NCBI GenBank assembly: GCA_046155605.1
Contig: JBJXFQ010000138.1
Span: 1-27,615, forward strand
Origin: JAEUIZ01 sp046155605
GTDB lineage: Bacteria; Planctomycetota; Phycisphaerae; Phycisphaerales; UBA1924
DNA length: 27,615 nucleotides
Direction of reading: 5' to 3'
The translations under genes were made by a program, and so were the position numbers. The notes beneath the pieces were generated by a model. That model did not search any database. It saw only the letters and a list, made by a program, of their open reading frames with translations, and was not told where the DNA came from. Position 1 is the first letter of the stretch; every line of letters begins with the position of its first letter. Positions 15,058-21,819 of this stretch are shown in pieces.

Positions 15058-16009
15058 TCACGGCGCGAGGATGACGAGGTTGAACCAACTCGAGTGCGAT
15101 GGTCCGATGCGAAGAATGGGAATGAGACTCAGTTCGAGCGGCACCTGCCCTTGCCCGTACTTGTGTTCGCAGAAGTCACCGGATGCACCCCATGCGGCAG
15201 TCGTGGAGTTGGTGCGCATGGCGAGGCCGTGCTGATACCCGCCGGAGACCTGCGTGAATGTTCCAGAAGGAGGCGGGAGCACGTTGCACAGATTACCGCA
15301 GCCCCAGCCGAGAATTGTTCCGTTTGCTCGAATGGCAAAACTATGACAGTGAATGCTGCCGATGGCGATGAAATCTTCATCGACGCCGATGGGCACCGTG
15401 CCTGCGTTGGTCTCGCCGCTTTGACAGTTACATTCCGGGCTTGTGGGTCCGAACGCCACCAGGGTGCCGCCGGCGGTGATCGCGAGCGCCTGATGCGCGC
15501 CCGCCGAGAGCGCGATGTACATGCCCGGATCATTGCTCGGGATCGTCCAGCCGGAAGTCTGACCCCAGATCGCGATTGTCCCATTTGATCGCAGCGCCAA
15601 GCTCACGTACTCGCCTGCCGCGACCACGGTCGCCGTGAGGCCGCTCGGAACGTTGAGCCATGAGCCATCCTTCCCCCACGCTACAACGGTCCCGTCGGTC
15701 TGCAGCGCTAGAGAGTGATCCCAGCCGCACGAAACTGCGACAAAGTTTGCGGACTCCGGCACGTTGGTCTGACCATCAGTGTTCAGGCCCCAGCCGGCAA
15801 GCGACCCGTTCTCTCGAACGCCGATGGCGAACTTCCGGCCTGACGCGACCTGCTTGAAGTTGCCGGAGGGAACGGTCCCGACGCCGTTGGAATCGTCGCC
15901 CCAGTGGTAAAGCGGCCCGACGGTCTGGGCCGCGGCCTTCTCAATACCCGGCCCCCCCCCCGAACGAAAGGAATGCGAACACGACGGCCACGACAGTTCC
16001 GATTCGCAT
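15058..16009 (-). CDS. Secreted RCC1-repeat protein, frame interrupted at a G10 run after the signal peptide
   Basis: From 16009 a well-placed ATG (AAGGAG six bases upstream) encodes a clear signal peptide, MRIGTVVAVVFAFLSFG, then enters ten G residues (coding strand) and stops after 22 codons. The RCC1-repeat body continues in another frame. With nine Gs instead of ten the reading would run FGGGPGIEKAAAQTVGPLYHWG and remain open to 15058, giving about 316 residues with a normal AAA-Q cleavage region. Repeats include VRENGSLAGWGLN, LQTDGTVVAWGKD, RSNGTIAIWGQ, RANGTILGWGCG; several cysteines occur in the third quarter. Unlike its downstream neighbour it has no dockerin-like end. Either the tract is a phase-variable or slippage switch, a true mutation, or a sequencing error. 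The alternative start at 16029 in the body frame has neither ribosome binding site nor signal peptide. Confidence 0.75.
15952..15961 (-). repeat. Homopolymer G10 (C10 on + strand) in signal-peptide coding region
   Basis: Ten consecutive C on the + strand lie immediately after the hydrophobic core of the signal peptide. Ten breaks the RCC1 frame; nine or twelve would restore it. It is the longest mononucleotide run I noticed in the window. Confidence 0.9.
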
Positions 16010-16074
16010 ATCAGGCTCCTTGAAACCATTGTCAGACTCGATCAATCGACTTGACGGCATCAGGACGCACGTCC

Positions 16075-16103
16075 AATATACCACAAATCTCAGACAAAGT
16101 TCC
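16075..16103 (-). promoter_or_regulatory. Possible promoter of the RCC1-repeat gene pair
   Basis: On the minus strand TATATT (16080-16075) follows GGAACT (16103-16098) with a 17-bp spacer, 66 bp ahead of the ATG at 16009. TATATT fits a -10 box. GGAACTT resembles the -35 of extracytoplasmic-function sigma factors rather than TTGACA. This is the only clearly AT-rich spot in the gap. The pairing is a guess from spacing. Confidence 0.35.
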
Positions 16104-16187
16104 GTTTGACCATCTTTTTTGTGAAGATTGCTGCGTGCGCGGACGAGGTCGCGTGTTGGTCCGATTCGCGCGACTGCTCGCGCGCAG

Positions 16188-16294
16188 AGGCGGGACGCCT
16201 GTGCCACCAAAGCAGAAGTATCGACGGGGACCGTCGATAGAGCCAAGCATCGCCCCGGAGGGACGACCTACACAAGACCGCCCTGAAGTGGCGG
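16188..16294. repeat. Hairpin-repeat cluster A (four units)
   Basis: Four short inverted repeats follow one another. Unit 1: AGGCG/CGCCT with loop GGA (16188-16200), followed by GTGCCACC. Unit 2: ATCGACGG/CCGTCGAT, loop GGA (16220-16238), perfect 8 bp. Unit 3: CGCCCC/GGGACG with one mismatch, loop GGA (16251-16265). Unit 4: CCGCC/GGCGG, seven-base loop (16278-16294), followed by GGTATGC. The same hairpin types recur in clusters at 24276-24397 and 26563-26782. Stems differ while staying self-complementary. No U tracts follow, so these are not a series of ordinary terminators. Confidence 0.75.
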
Positions 16295-16397
16295 GGTATG
16301 CAGGAGTTGCCACTGTCACTCGCTCTTGCTCGTTCCACCTCCCCCACCGGGCTGCGGGGGCGGGTGAGACGCACGCTACGCCTGAATTGGAACCGCT

Positions 16398-17786
16398 CTA
16401 GATGACGGTGCCGGTGAGGAAGAGGACGGCGAGGCCGAGGTAGATGAGGGTGCCGGAGGCGTCCATGAGCGTGGCGACCATGGGGCTGGAGGCGGTGGCG
16501 GGGTCGACCTTGAGGCGTTTGAGGATGAGGGGCAGGAGCGAGCCGAGGAGGGTTCCCCAGAGGACGACGCCGACGACGGCGGCGGCGACGGTCAACCCGA
16601 GCAGGAGCGGGTGCTCGGTGTGAGGGCGGCCGAGGACACGGGTGAAAATGATGACGCAGAGCATGCCCATGGTGCCGAGGGTGGCGGCGAGCAAGATGGC
16701 GGTGACGGCCTCGCGGCGAACGACGCGGACCCAGTCACGCCCGCGGACCTCACCCAGCGCGAGGGCGCGGGTGACGAGGGTGGCGGCCTGGGAGCCGGAG
16801 TTGCCCCCGCAAGAGATGACCAGCGGCATGAAGATGGAGAGAGCGACGGCTTTCTCGATCTGGTCCTCGAACCGGCTGAGGACGATGATGGTGATGGTCT
16901 GTCCGGCGAAGAGGGCGCCGAGCCACGGCCCGCGCTTCTGGAACATGCCCAGGTGCCCGACCTGCATGTAGGGCTCTTCGAGGGCCTGCATGCCGCCGAG
17001 TTTCTGCATGCTTTCGGTGGCCTGTTGCTGAGCGACGTCGATGACGTCATCGACGGTGACCATTCCGACGAGCGCCCCGCGGGTATCGACGACGGGAAGG
17101 GCCGTGCGGTCGTACTTGGCCATGAGTTGCACGGCCTCGCTCTGGGGCTGGTCGGCGCGGAGCGAGTAGAAACTGCGGTTCATCAGCGACTCGACGGTCG
17201 CGGCGGGATTGGAGAGGAGCACCTGACGGAGGCGGAGGTCGTCGATGAGGCGGCCCTGCTCGTCGATGACGTAGAGGACGTTGATGGTCTCGGCGTCGCG
17301 GCCGGTCTTGCGGACGTGCTCGATGGCCTGGCCGCAGGTCCACTCGGGCTTGACCTTGATGTAGTCGGGGGTCATGAGGCGCCCGACGGTGCCGACGGGG
17401 TAGCCGAGGATCGCTTGGGTGACTCGGCGGGACTCGGGGGAGAGCGAGGCGATGAGTTTCTGCGCGACTTCGGCGGGGAGTTCGTCGAGGAGGCGGACGC
17501 GGTCGTCGGGGCTCATGGCCTCGACGATGCGGAGGGAGCCCTCGTCGCCGAGTTTCTGGACGAGGGCTTCCTGCTTTTCCGCTGGGAGGTAACTGAAGAC
17601 CTCTGCGGCGTCGTCGCGTTGGAGGAACCGGAAGGCGAGGGCGGCCTCGGCGGGATCGAGATCGGCGAGGATCTCGGCCACATCGACGAAGGGGAGTTCG
17701 TGGAGGATCTCGCGCAGTTCGGAATAGCGCCCCTCTTGCACCAACTCGCGGACCTCGGGGCAGAGGAGTTGTGCGGTGGGGTTCAC
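16398..17786 (-). CDS. mgtE: Magnesium transporter MgtE
   Basis: MgtE is an inner-membrane Mg2+ channel gated by its cytosolic domains. The 462-residue protein shows the full plan: N-terminal superhelical domain (about 10-130; LPFVDVAEILADLDPAEAA, RDDAAEVFSYLPAEKQ), a CBS pair (about 135-260; LMTPDYIKVKPEWT, LPVVDTRGALVGMVTVDDV), a connecting helix, then five membrane helices starting near GPWLGALFAGQTITIIVLS. The signature PLVISCGGNSGSQAATLVTRALALGE forms the ion-path helix, and PMVATLMDASGTLIYLGLA gives the pore-lining acidic residue of helix 5. The start codon is GTG (17786) with no evident ribosome binding site. No M-box-like leader was recognised. The gene is transcribed away from the squalene-oxidase-repeat gene, across a G-rich 225-bp gap. 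Confidence 0.95.
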   Translation of the reverse strand: MNPTAQLLCPEVRELVQEGRYSELREILHELPFVDVAEILADLDPAEAALAFRFLQRDDAAEVFSYLPAEKQEALVQKLGDEGSLRIVEAMSPDDRVRLLDELPAEVAQKLIASLSPESRRVTQAILGYPVGTVGRLMTPDYIKVKPEWTCGQAIEHVRKTGRDAETINVLYVIDEQGRLIDDLRLRQVLLSNPAATVESLMNRSFYSLRADQPQSEAVQLMAKYDRTALPVVDTRGALVGMVTVDDVIDVAQQQATESMQKLGGMQALEEPYMQVGHLGMFQKRGPWLGALFAGQTITIIVLSRFEDQIEKAVALSIFMPLVISCGGNSGSQAATLVTRALALGEVRGRDWVRVVRREAVTAILLAATLGTMGMLCVIIFTRVLGRPHTEHPLLLGLTVAAAVVGVVLWGTLLGSLLPLILKRLKVDPATASSPMVATLMDASGTLIYLGLAVLFLTGTVI

Positions 17787-17813
17787 GCGCCAATCAAAGC
17801 ACGGCGAGGCGGA

Positions 17814-17856
17814 GGGGGCAATGGGGAAGGGACGAAGGGATGGGGGGGCGAGGGGG
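17814..17856 (+). other. G-quadruplex-capable G-run cluster
   Basis: Six runs of three to seven G lie on the + strand within 43 bases (17814-17818, 17823-17826, 17829-17831, 17837-17839, 17842-17848, 17852-17856), separated by 2-5 bases. This meets the usual G3+N1-7 pattern with spare runs. It sits in the divergent gap between mgtE and the squalene-oxidase-repeat gene, just upstream of the 8-bp array. Folding is inferred from pattern only. Confidence 0.6.
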
Positions 17857-17872
17857 CGGAGTGGAAGAGAGG

Positions 17873-17936
17873 ATAGTGGCGAAGTGGCTGCGTGGCTGCG
17901 TGGCAGAGTGGCAAAGTGGCAAAGTGGAGGAGTGGC
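17873..17936 (+). repeat. Eight-copy tandem array of an 8-bp unit (NNAGTGGC)
   Basis: Eight consecutive 8-mers can be read: ATAGTGGC, GAAGTGGC, TGCGTGGC (twice), AGAGTGGC, AAAGTGGC, AAAGTGGA and GGAGTGGC. The GTGG core is invariant and the first three bases vary. The array ends 75 bp before the ATG of the squalene-oxidase-repeat gene, within its probable leader or promoter zone. The same unit, in four copies, is inside the PKS gene at 3311-3342 on the opposite strand. Confidence 0.85.
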
Positions 17937-18011
17937 CGGTTGCGGTCGGAGGTCGATAGCGATCTACGATGCGAGGCGTGCAGCGGCGGCTGGCGCGACA
18001 GGAGTCGAGGC

Positions 18012-19553
18012 ATGGTTCGGACACTCTCGGCAATCGTGGTTGCGGCGGCGGCGCTCGTGCCGGCGGCATTCACGCTGGCGCTGGCGGAAGCGGTGAAAGC
18101 GGACGACACGCAGGCGCGGGCCGCGGCGATCGCGGGAAAGGCCATCGCGTACCTTCGCGGGCAACAGGACGCGGCGACGGGCGGGTGGTCGATCCCCAAG
18201 GAAGGCCCGGTCTTCCCGGCGATCACGGGGCTCGTCTTGACGGGGATGCTGGCCGAGCCGGGGCTGAAGGCGGACGACGCGGCGGTGGCCAAGGGCGTCA
18301 CGTTCATTCTGAGCAAGCAACAGCCCGACGGCGGGATCTATGACACGGTGCTGCCGAGTTACAACACGGCGATCTGTATCTCGGCGCTGGCGAAGGCCGG
18401 GACACCGGAGGCGACAGCGGCGGTGAGCCGGGCGGTGGCGTTCCTGCGGACGCTGCAGTATGGCGAGGCGGCGATGACGAGCGGGAAGTTTGCGGGCGAG
18501 ACGGCGAAGATCGGGAAGGAGCACCCGTTCTATGGAGGCGTGGGGTACGGCCGCAGCGGGAGGCCGGACGCGTCGAACCTTCACTGGTTCATGCAGGCGC
18601 TGGCGGACGCGGGCGTGCCGTCGGATGATGAGGCGGTGCAGCGGGCGCTGGTGTTTTTGTCGCGGGTGCAGATGCTGGACGCGATCAACGACCGGCCGTA
18701 TGCGGATGGATCGAGCCAGGGCGGGTTTATCTATTCGGTCGGTCAAAGCAAGGACGCGATGGACGTTGGGCAGAGTTACGGGGGCGAGGCGGCGGAATCG
18801 CTCTCCGGGCCTCCGGGGACGGTGGCGCGTGTGGTGCTCCGGACGGACGGAGGGAAGGAGCACACGCTGACGAGGGACGAGGTGCGGAGGATGATCGGCG
18901 AGGTCGCGGAGGTCTCGAAGTATCCGGAGATCCGGGGGCTCAAGACGGACGCGATCATCCTGCTTGGCGCGTCGAGCGACGGGCTGGCCTCGCACTCGTT
19001 CGAGATTCGGACGCCGGTGCGATCCGCGGAGGACTTGCGGGAGTTTCTGTTCGCGTCGCTGGCGGGAGATGTCGCGGAGCGCGGGGCGATTCGCGTCGAA
19101 GCGGTGGAGCACTGGCAGGGCGCAAGCCGGCTGCGGTGCTATGGGTCCATGACCTATGCGGGGTTCAAGAGCCTGGTCTATGCGAACCTCTCGGCGGATG
19201 ATCCGCGGGTGAGGGCGGCGTACGGATGGATCCAGCGCCACTACACGCTGGAGGAAAATCCGAACGTCGGGACGGACGGGCTGTATTACTACTTTGTTAC
19301 TTTTGCGAGAGCGCTGGAGGCGTGGCGTCGGACCGGGCCAACCAGGGACGCCGCACGGAGGATCGTGACCTACGCGGCGGGGGACGAGGGCGGGACCGAG
19401 CGCGACTGGGCCAAGGACCTCGTGGATCGGCTTGAGAAACTCCAGAACTCGGACGGGAGTTTCAAGAGCGTGGACGATCGCTGGATGGAGAACAACCCGG
19501 TGCTGATCACGGCGTATGCGCTCATCGCGGTGCAGCATGTGCGGCAGAAGTAG
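18012..19553 (+). CDS. Secreted prenyltransferase/squalene-oxidase-repeat protein with a ~110-residue insertion
   Basis: The 513-residue protein starts with a signal peptide or N-anchor (TLSAIVVAAAALVPAAFTLALA). It then has alpha-toroid repeats of the squalene cyclase/prenyltransferase type: AIAYLRGQQDAATGGWSIP, VTFILSKQQPDGGIYD, ALVFLSRVQ, SDGSFKS. The catalytic DxDD of squalene-hopene cyclases is absent, so it is not a hopene synthase. Homologues I know in planctomycetes run directly from SYGGEA to the RxYGSMTYAGFKSL segment. Here about 110 residues (264-373) separate these two blocks and include TVARVVLRTDGGKEHTLTR and FEIRTPVRSAEDLREFL, apparently a small alpha/beta domain. ATG 18012 has GGAG seven bases upstream. 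The first part of the open frame, upstream of 18012, is array sequence and not coding. Third positions are G-rich. Function unknown; a substrate-binding or protein-binding toroid is plausible. Confidence 0.82.
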   Translation: MVRTLSAIVVAAAALVPAAFTLALAEAVKADDTQARAAAIAGKAIAYLRGQQDAATGGWSIPKEGPVFPAITGLVLTGMLAEPGLKADDAAVAKGVTFILSKQQPDGGIYDTVLPSYNTAICISALAKAGTPEATAAVSRAVAFLRTLQYGEAAMTSGKFAGETAKIGKEHPFYGGVGYGRSGRPDASNLHWFMQALADAGVPSDDEAVQRALVFLSRVQMLDAINDRPYADGSSQGGFIYSVGQSKDAMDVGQSYGGEAAESLSGPPGTVARVVLRTDGGKEHTLTRDEVRRMIGEVAEVSKYPEIRGLKTDAIILLGASSDGLASHSFEIRTPVRSAEDLREFLFASLAGDVAERGAIRVEAVEHWQGASRLRCYGSMTYAGFKSLVYANLSADDPRVRAAYGWIQRHYTLEENPNVGTDGLYYYFVTFARALEAWRRTGPTRDAARRIVTYAAGDEGGTERDWAKDLVDRLEKLQNSDGSFKSVDDRWMENNPVLITAYALIAVQHVRQK

Positions 19554-19569
19554 TCGAGCGGCGGCGGAC

Positions 19570-19596
19570 GGGGACGGGGGGCGGCGGGCAGGCGGG
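19570..19596 (+). other. Second G-quadruplex-capable cluster, ahead of the SDR gene
   Basis: Runs of 4, 6, 3 and 3 G (19570-19573, 19576-19581, 19586-19588, 19594-19596) are separated by 2, 4 and 5 bases. They lie on the sense strand between the stop of the upstream gene and the ribosome binding site (AAGGGAGA, 19603-19610) of the SDR gene. If transcribed, an RNA quadruplex here could affect translation of the SDR. This is pattern evidence only. Confidence 0.5.
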
Positions 19597-19616
19597 AATC
19601 TGAAGGGAGAACGGAC

Positions 19617-20345
19617 ATGGCGGATCGCGTGGCGCTGGTGACGGGAGCGAACAAGGGCATCGGGCTCGAGACGTCGCGGCAACTGGGCAAACTCGGGATC
19701 ATGGTGCTGATGGGCGCGCGGGACGAGGCGGCGGGCCGGCGAGCGGCGGAGTCATTGAGCAAGGAGGGCGTCCGCGTAAAGACGATCCGGCTTGACGTCT
19801 CGGATGCGGGCACGATCGAGGCGGCGGCGGCAGCGATCCGTCGCGAGCATGGCAGGCTCGACATCCTCGTCAACAACGCGGGCGTTGCAATGCAGGGGCA
19901 GGACGGGCCGCCGACGAAGGTGACAATGACGGCGCTGCGGCAGACGTTTGAGATCAACTTCTTCGGGCTCATCGCGGTGACGCAGGCGATGCTGCCGTTG
20001 CTGCGTGAGAGCGCGGCGGGACGGATCGTGAACCTAACGAGCATCCTGGGGAGCGCGGCCGAGCACGCCGACCCCAACAGCCCGATTCATGGGTATGGGA
20101 TGGTGGCGTACAACACGAGCAAGGCGGCGGTGAATCTGTACACGATCCAGTTGGCGTTGGAACTCAAGGGGACGAAGATCAAGGTGAACGCGGCGCACCC
20201 GGGATGGGTGAAGACGGACATGGGCGGGCCGGGCGCGCAACTGGAACTCGCGGATGGCGCGAAAACGGGGGTGGCGCTGGCGACGCTGCCGGACGACGGC
20301 CCGACAGGCGGATATTACCACATGGGCGTTCACATGCGGTGGTAG
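19617..20345 (+). CDS. Short-chain dehydrogenase/reductase (carbonyl-reductase type)
   Basis: Classical SDRs oxidise or reduce alcohols and carbonyls with NAD(P)(H). The 242-residue protein has the cofactor motif TGANKGIG at 9-16, the acidic stretch RLDVSD, NNAG at 86-89, and the catalytic Ser142, Tyr165 and Lys169 (YNTSK). The TGANKGIG form and GARDEAAG after strand 2 recall carbonyl reductases preferring NADPH, where a basic residue (Arg35) binds the phosphate. The HPGWVKTDMGG segment and the short C-terminus match the same group. ATG 19617 has AAGGGAGA upstream. It lies 63 bp after the squalene-oxidase-repeat gene on the same strand, across a G-run cluster. The natural substrate is not predictable. 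Confidence 0.93.
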   Translation: MADRVALVTGANKGIGLETSRQLGKLGIMVLMGARDEAAGRRAAESLSKEGVRVKTIRLDVSDAGTIEAAAAAIRREHGRLDILVNNAGVAMQGQDGPPTKVTMTALRQTFEINFFGLIAVTQAMLPLLRESAAGRIVNLTSILGSAAEHADPNSPIHGYGMVAYNTSKAAVNLYTIQLALELKGTKIKVNAAHPGWVKTDMGGPGAQLELADGAKTGVALATLPDDGPTGGYYHMGVHMRW

Positions 20346-20390
20346 TTGCGGTGTGCGGGCGGACGAAGCAGGCTTGCTCGCGGGTGGCGG

Positions 20391-21695
20391 CTACTTCTTC
20401 GGCTCGCCGCCGCCATCGGCATCGCCTCCGGGCAGCAGTGGCGTGTCGCGGCTGGGGGCATTTGGCTTGCCGCCTTCGCCGGGGGGGACGGGCTTGCCTT
20501 CGAGGAGCGCGTCGACGGCCTGGCGAATGCGGGCGAAGCCGGCCTCGTCGTAACTGGTGGCGACCAGGCCGATCTGGCCTTCCTTGCCGATGACAATATA
20601 CGTCGGGTATGACTTGATCTTATATTGCTTGGCGACCTCGTCGGCCTTGAGGAGCAGGCCGTAGGTGTAGTTGCCGTTGGCCATGTAATCGACGGGCTTC
20701 TGGTCGCTGGTCTCGCGGACGGCGAGCCCGAAGACCTTGACGCCCTTGTCCTTGTAGTCGTTGTGGAGCGCCTGGACGAGGGGGCTGGCCTTGCGGCAGG
20801 GGATGCACCAGGTTCCCCAGAAATCGAGGACAACGACGCTGCCGAGCATCGACGAGAGCTTGACCTTCTCGCCCTTGGGGTTGGCGAGTTCGAAATCGGG
20901 CGCGAGGTCGTCGGGGTTGACGCCGACGGCGCGCTCGCGCGACGGCGGGGGCTGATTGGGGTTGGTGACGGCGTCGCTGACGACGTAACCCTCGGGCGTG
21001 GAGATGGCGAAACTGCCTGGGGGGACTGGGCCATCAACAACGAGATTCGTGACGATCCAGGTCTGGGCGTCGTTCATCCCGCCGCCGCGGAGGAGGCTCT
21101 CGTACTTGCGCGGGAGGCGATCGGTCTGGGCGATGGACCAACGAGACTTGGGGAGGCCCTCGCCGGGATCGACGAGGACGACGTCGCAGGTGACGCCGTC
21201 GAGTTGGACGGGCGCTTCGAGTTTGATGGTTGCGGCCTCGAGTTCCTTGGCGAGGGCGACGGGGTCGACGAGGTGGCGGACCCAAAGCATCGCGGCAGTG
21301 TCGGGCTGCTCGCCGCGAGAGACCTCGTTGAGGCGATGGACGACCATCTTGACACTGTCATCGACCCAGGTCTTGGACTTGCCGTCGCCGACGACGAGGA
21401 ACTTGACCGCCTTGAGGCCCTCGACCTCGTTGCGCTTGCCGGAGACGCGGGAGTTGAAGAGTGTGGCGTCGTCGGCGCGCCGCTGGAGGATGACCTCGCC
21501 CGCGAGCGTGGGGAGGCGGGAGAAGAAGACGCCCTCGCCCTTGGTCGAGACGGAGTAGGAGATCGATTTGGCGTTTTTGACGGCCTCGCCCATGCGCTCG
21601 AGCGCCGCCTTGGCCGCGGGGTCGGGCTGGGCCAGGAGCGTGCCGGCGGAGGCGAGGAGGACGACGGCGGGGGAAAGGGCAAGGATGGTGCGCAT
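20391..21695 (-). CDS. Exported TlpA/ResA-type thioredoxin with N-terminal LolA-like domain
   Basis: The 434-residue protein has a signal peptide (LALSPAVVLLASAGTLLA). Residues about 25-245 (RMGEAVKNAKSISYSVST, LAGEVILQRRADDA) resemble the LolA/DUF2092-like beta sheets that bind lipid-like ligands. Residues 260-400 are a TlpA-type thioredoxin domain: APDFELANPKGEKVKLSS, DFWGTWCIPCRK with the redox pair Cys297/Cys300, and the cis-proline in KSYPTYIVI (Pro364). A Gly/Pro-rich tail ends the protein. Proteins of this class usually reduce disulfides in the periplasm. ATG 21695 has CGGAG eight bases upstream. The upstream gene, also redox-related, ends 125 bp away. The convergent SDR ends 45 bp off its 3' end. 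Confidence 0.88.
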   Translation of the reverse strand: MRTILALSPAVVLLASAGTLLAQPDPAAKAALERMGEAVKNAKSISYSVSTKGEGVFFSRLPTLAGEVILQRRADDATLFNSRVSGKRNEVEGLKAVKFLVVGDGKSKTWVDDSVKMVVHRLNEVSRGEQPDTAAMLWVRHLVDPVALAKELEAATIKLEAPVQLDGVTCDVVLVDPGEGLPKSRWSIAQTDRLPRKYESLLRGGGMNDAQTWIVTNLVVDGPVPPGSFAISTPEGYVVSDAVTNPNQPPPSRERAVGVNPDDLAPDFELANPKGEKVKLSSMLGSVVVLDFWGTWCIPCRKASPLVQALHNDYKDKGVKVFGLAVRETSDQKPVDYMANGNYTYGLLLKADEVAKQYKIKSYPTYIVIGKEGQIGLVATSYDEAGFARIRQAVDALLEGKPVPPGEGGKPNAPSRDTPLLPGGDADGGGEPKK

Positions 21696-21819
21696 GGAAA
21701 CAACTCCGAAAGGCGCGGCAAAGCGGCCGCGTGAATGGCTCGATGTCAGACGGACGAATCGTAGGGATGTTCCGGGGTGAAAGGGAGGGGGGAAGTGGAC
21801 CGGGCACCGTGAGATTCGC

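Larger units (their letters stand above)
16010..16397. other. Intergenic region between mgtE and the RCC1 gene pair
   Basis: The 388 bp contain no credible gene. From the RCC1 side: an AT-richer leader of about 110 bp holding a possible promoter (16075-16103), a T6 run at about 16115-16120, a hairpin-repeat cluster (16188-16294), and next to the mgtE stop a GC stem (CCCCC at 16341-16345 with GGGGG at 16356-16360) that could end mgtE transcription but lacks a U tract. ORF-like stretches here read through the hairpins and are not supported. Confidence 0.6.

Noticed and set aside
16188..16294. Rho-independent terminators
   Set aside because: Several hairpins in series without following U tracts, and the same units occur in other gaps at 5' ends of genes.
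16051..16401. Open frame through the gap between mgtE and the RCC1 genes
   Set aside because: It reads through hairpin repeats and lacks a ribosome binding site or coding character.
18012..19553. Squalene-hopene cyclase
   Set aside because: The repeats fit the superfamily, but the DxDD catalytic motif is missing, the protein is short and it has a signal peptide.
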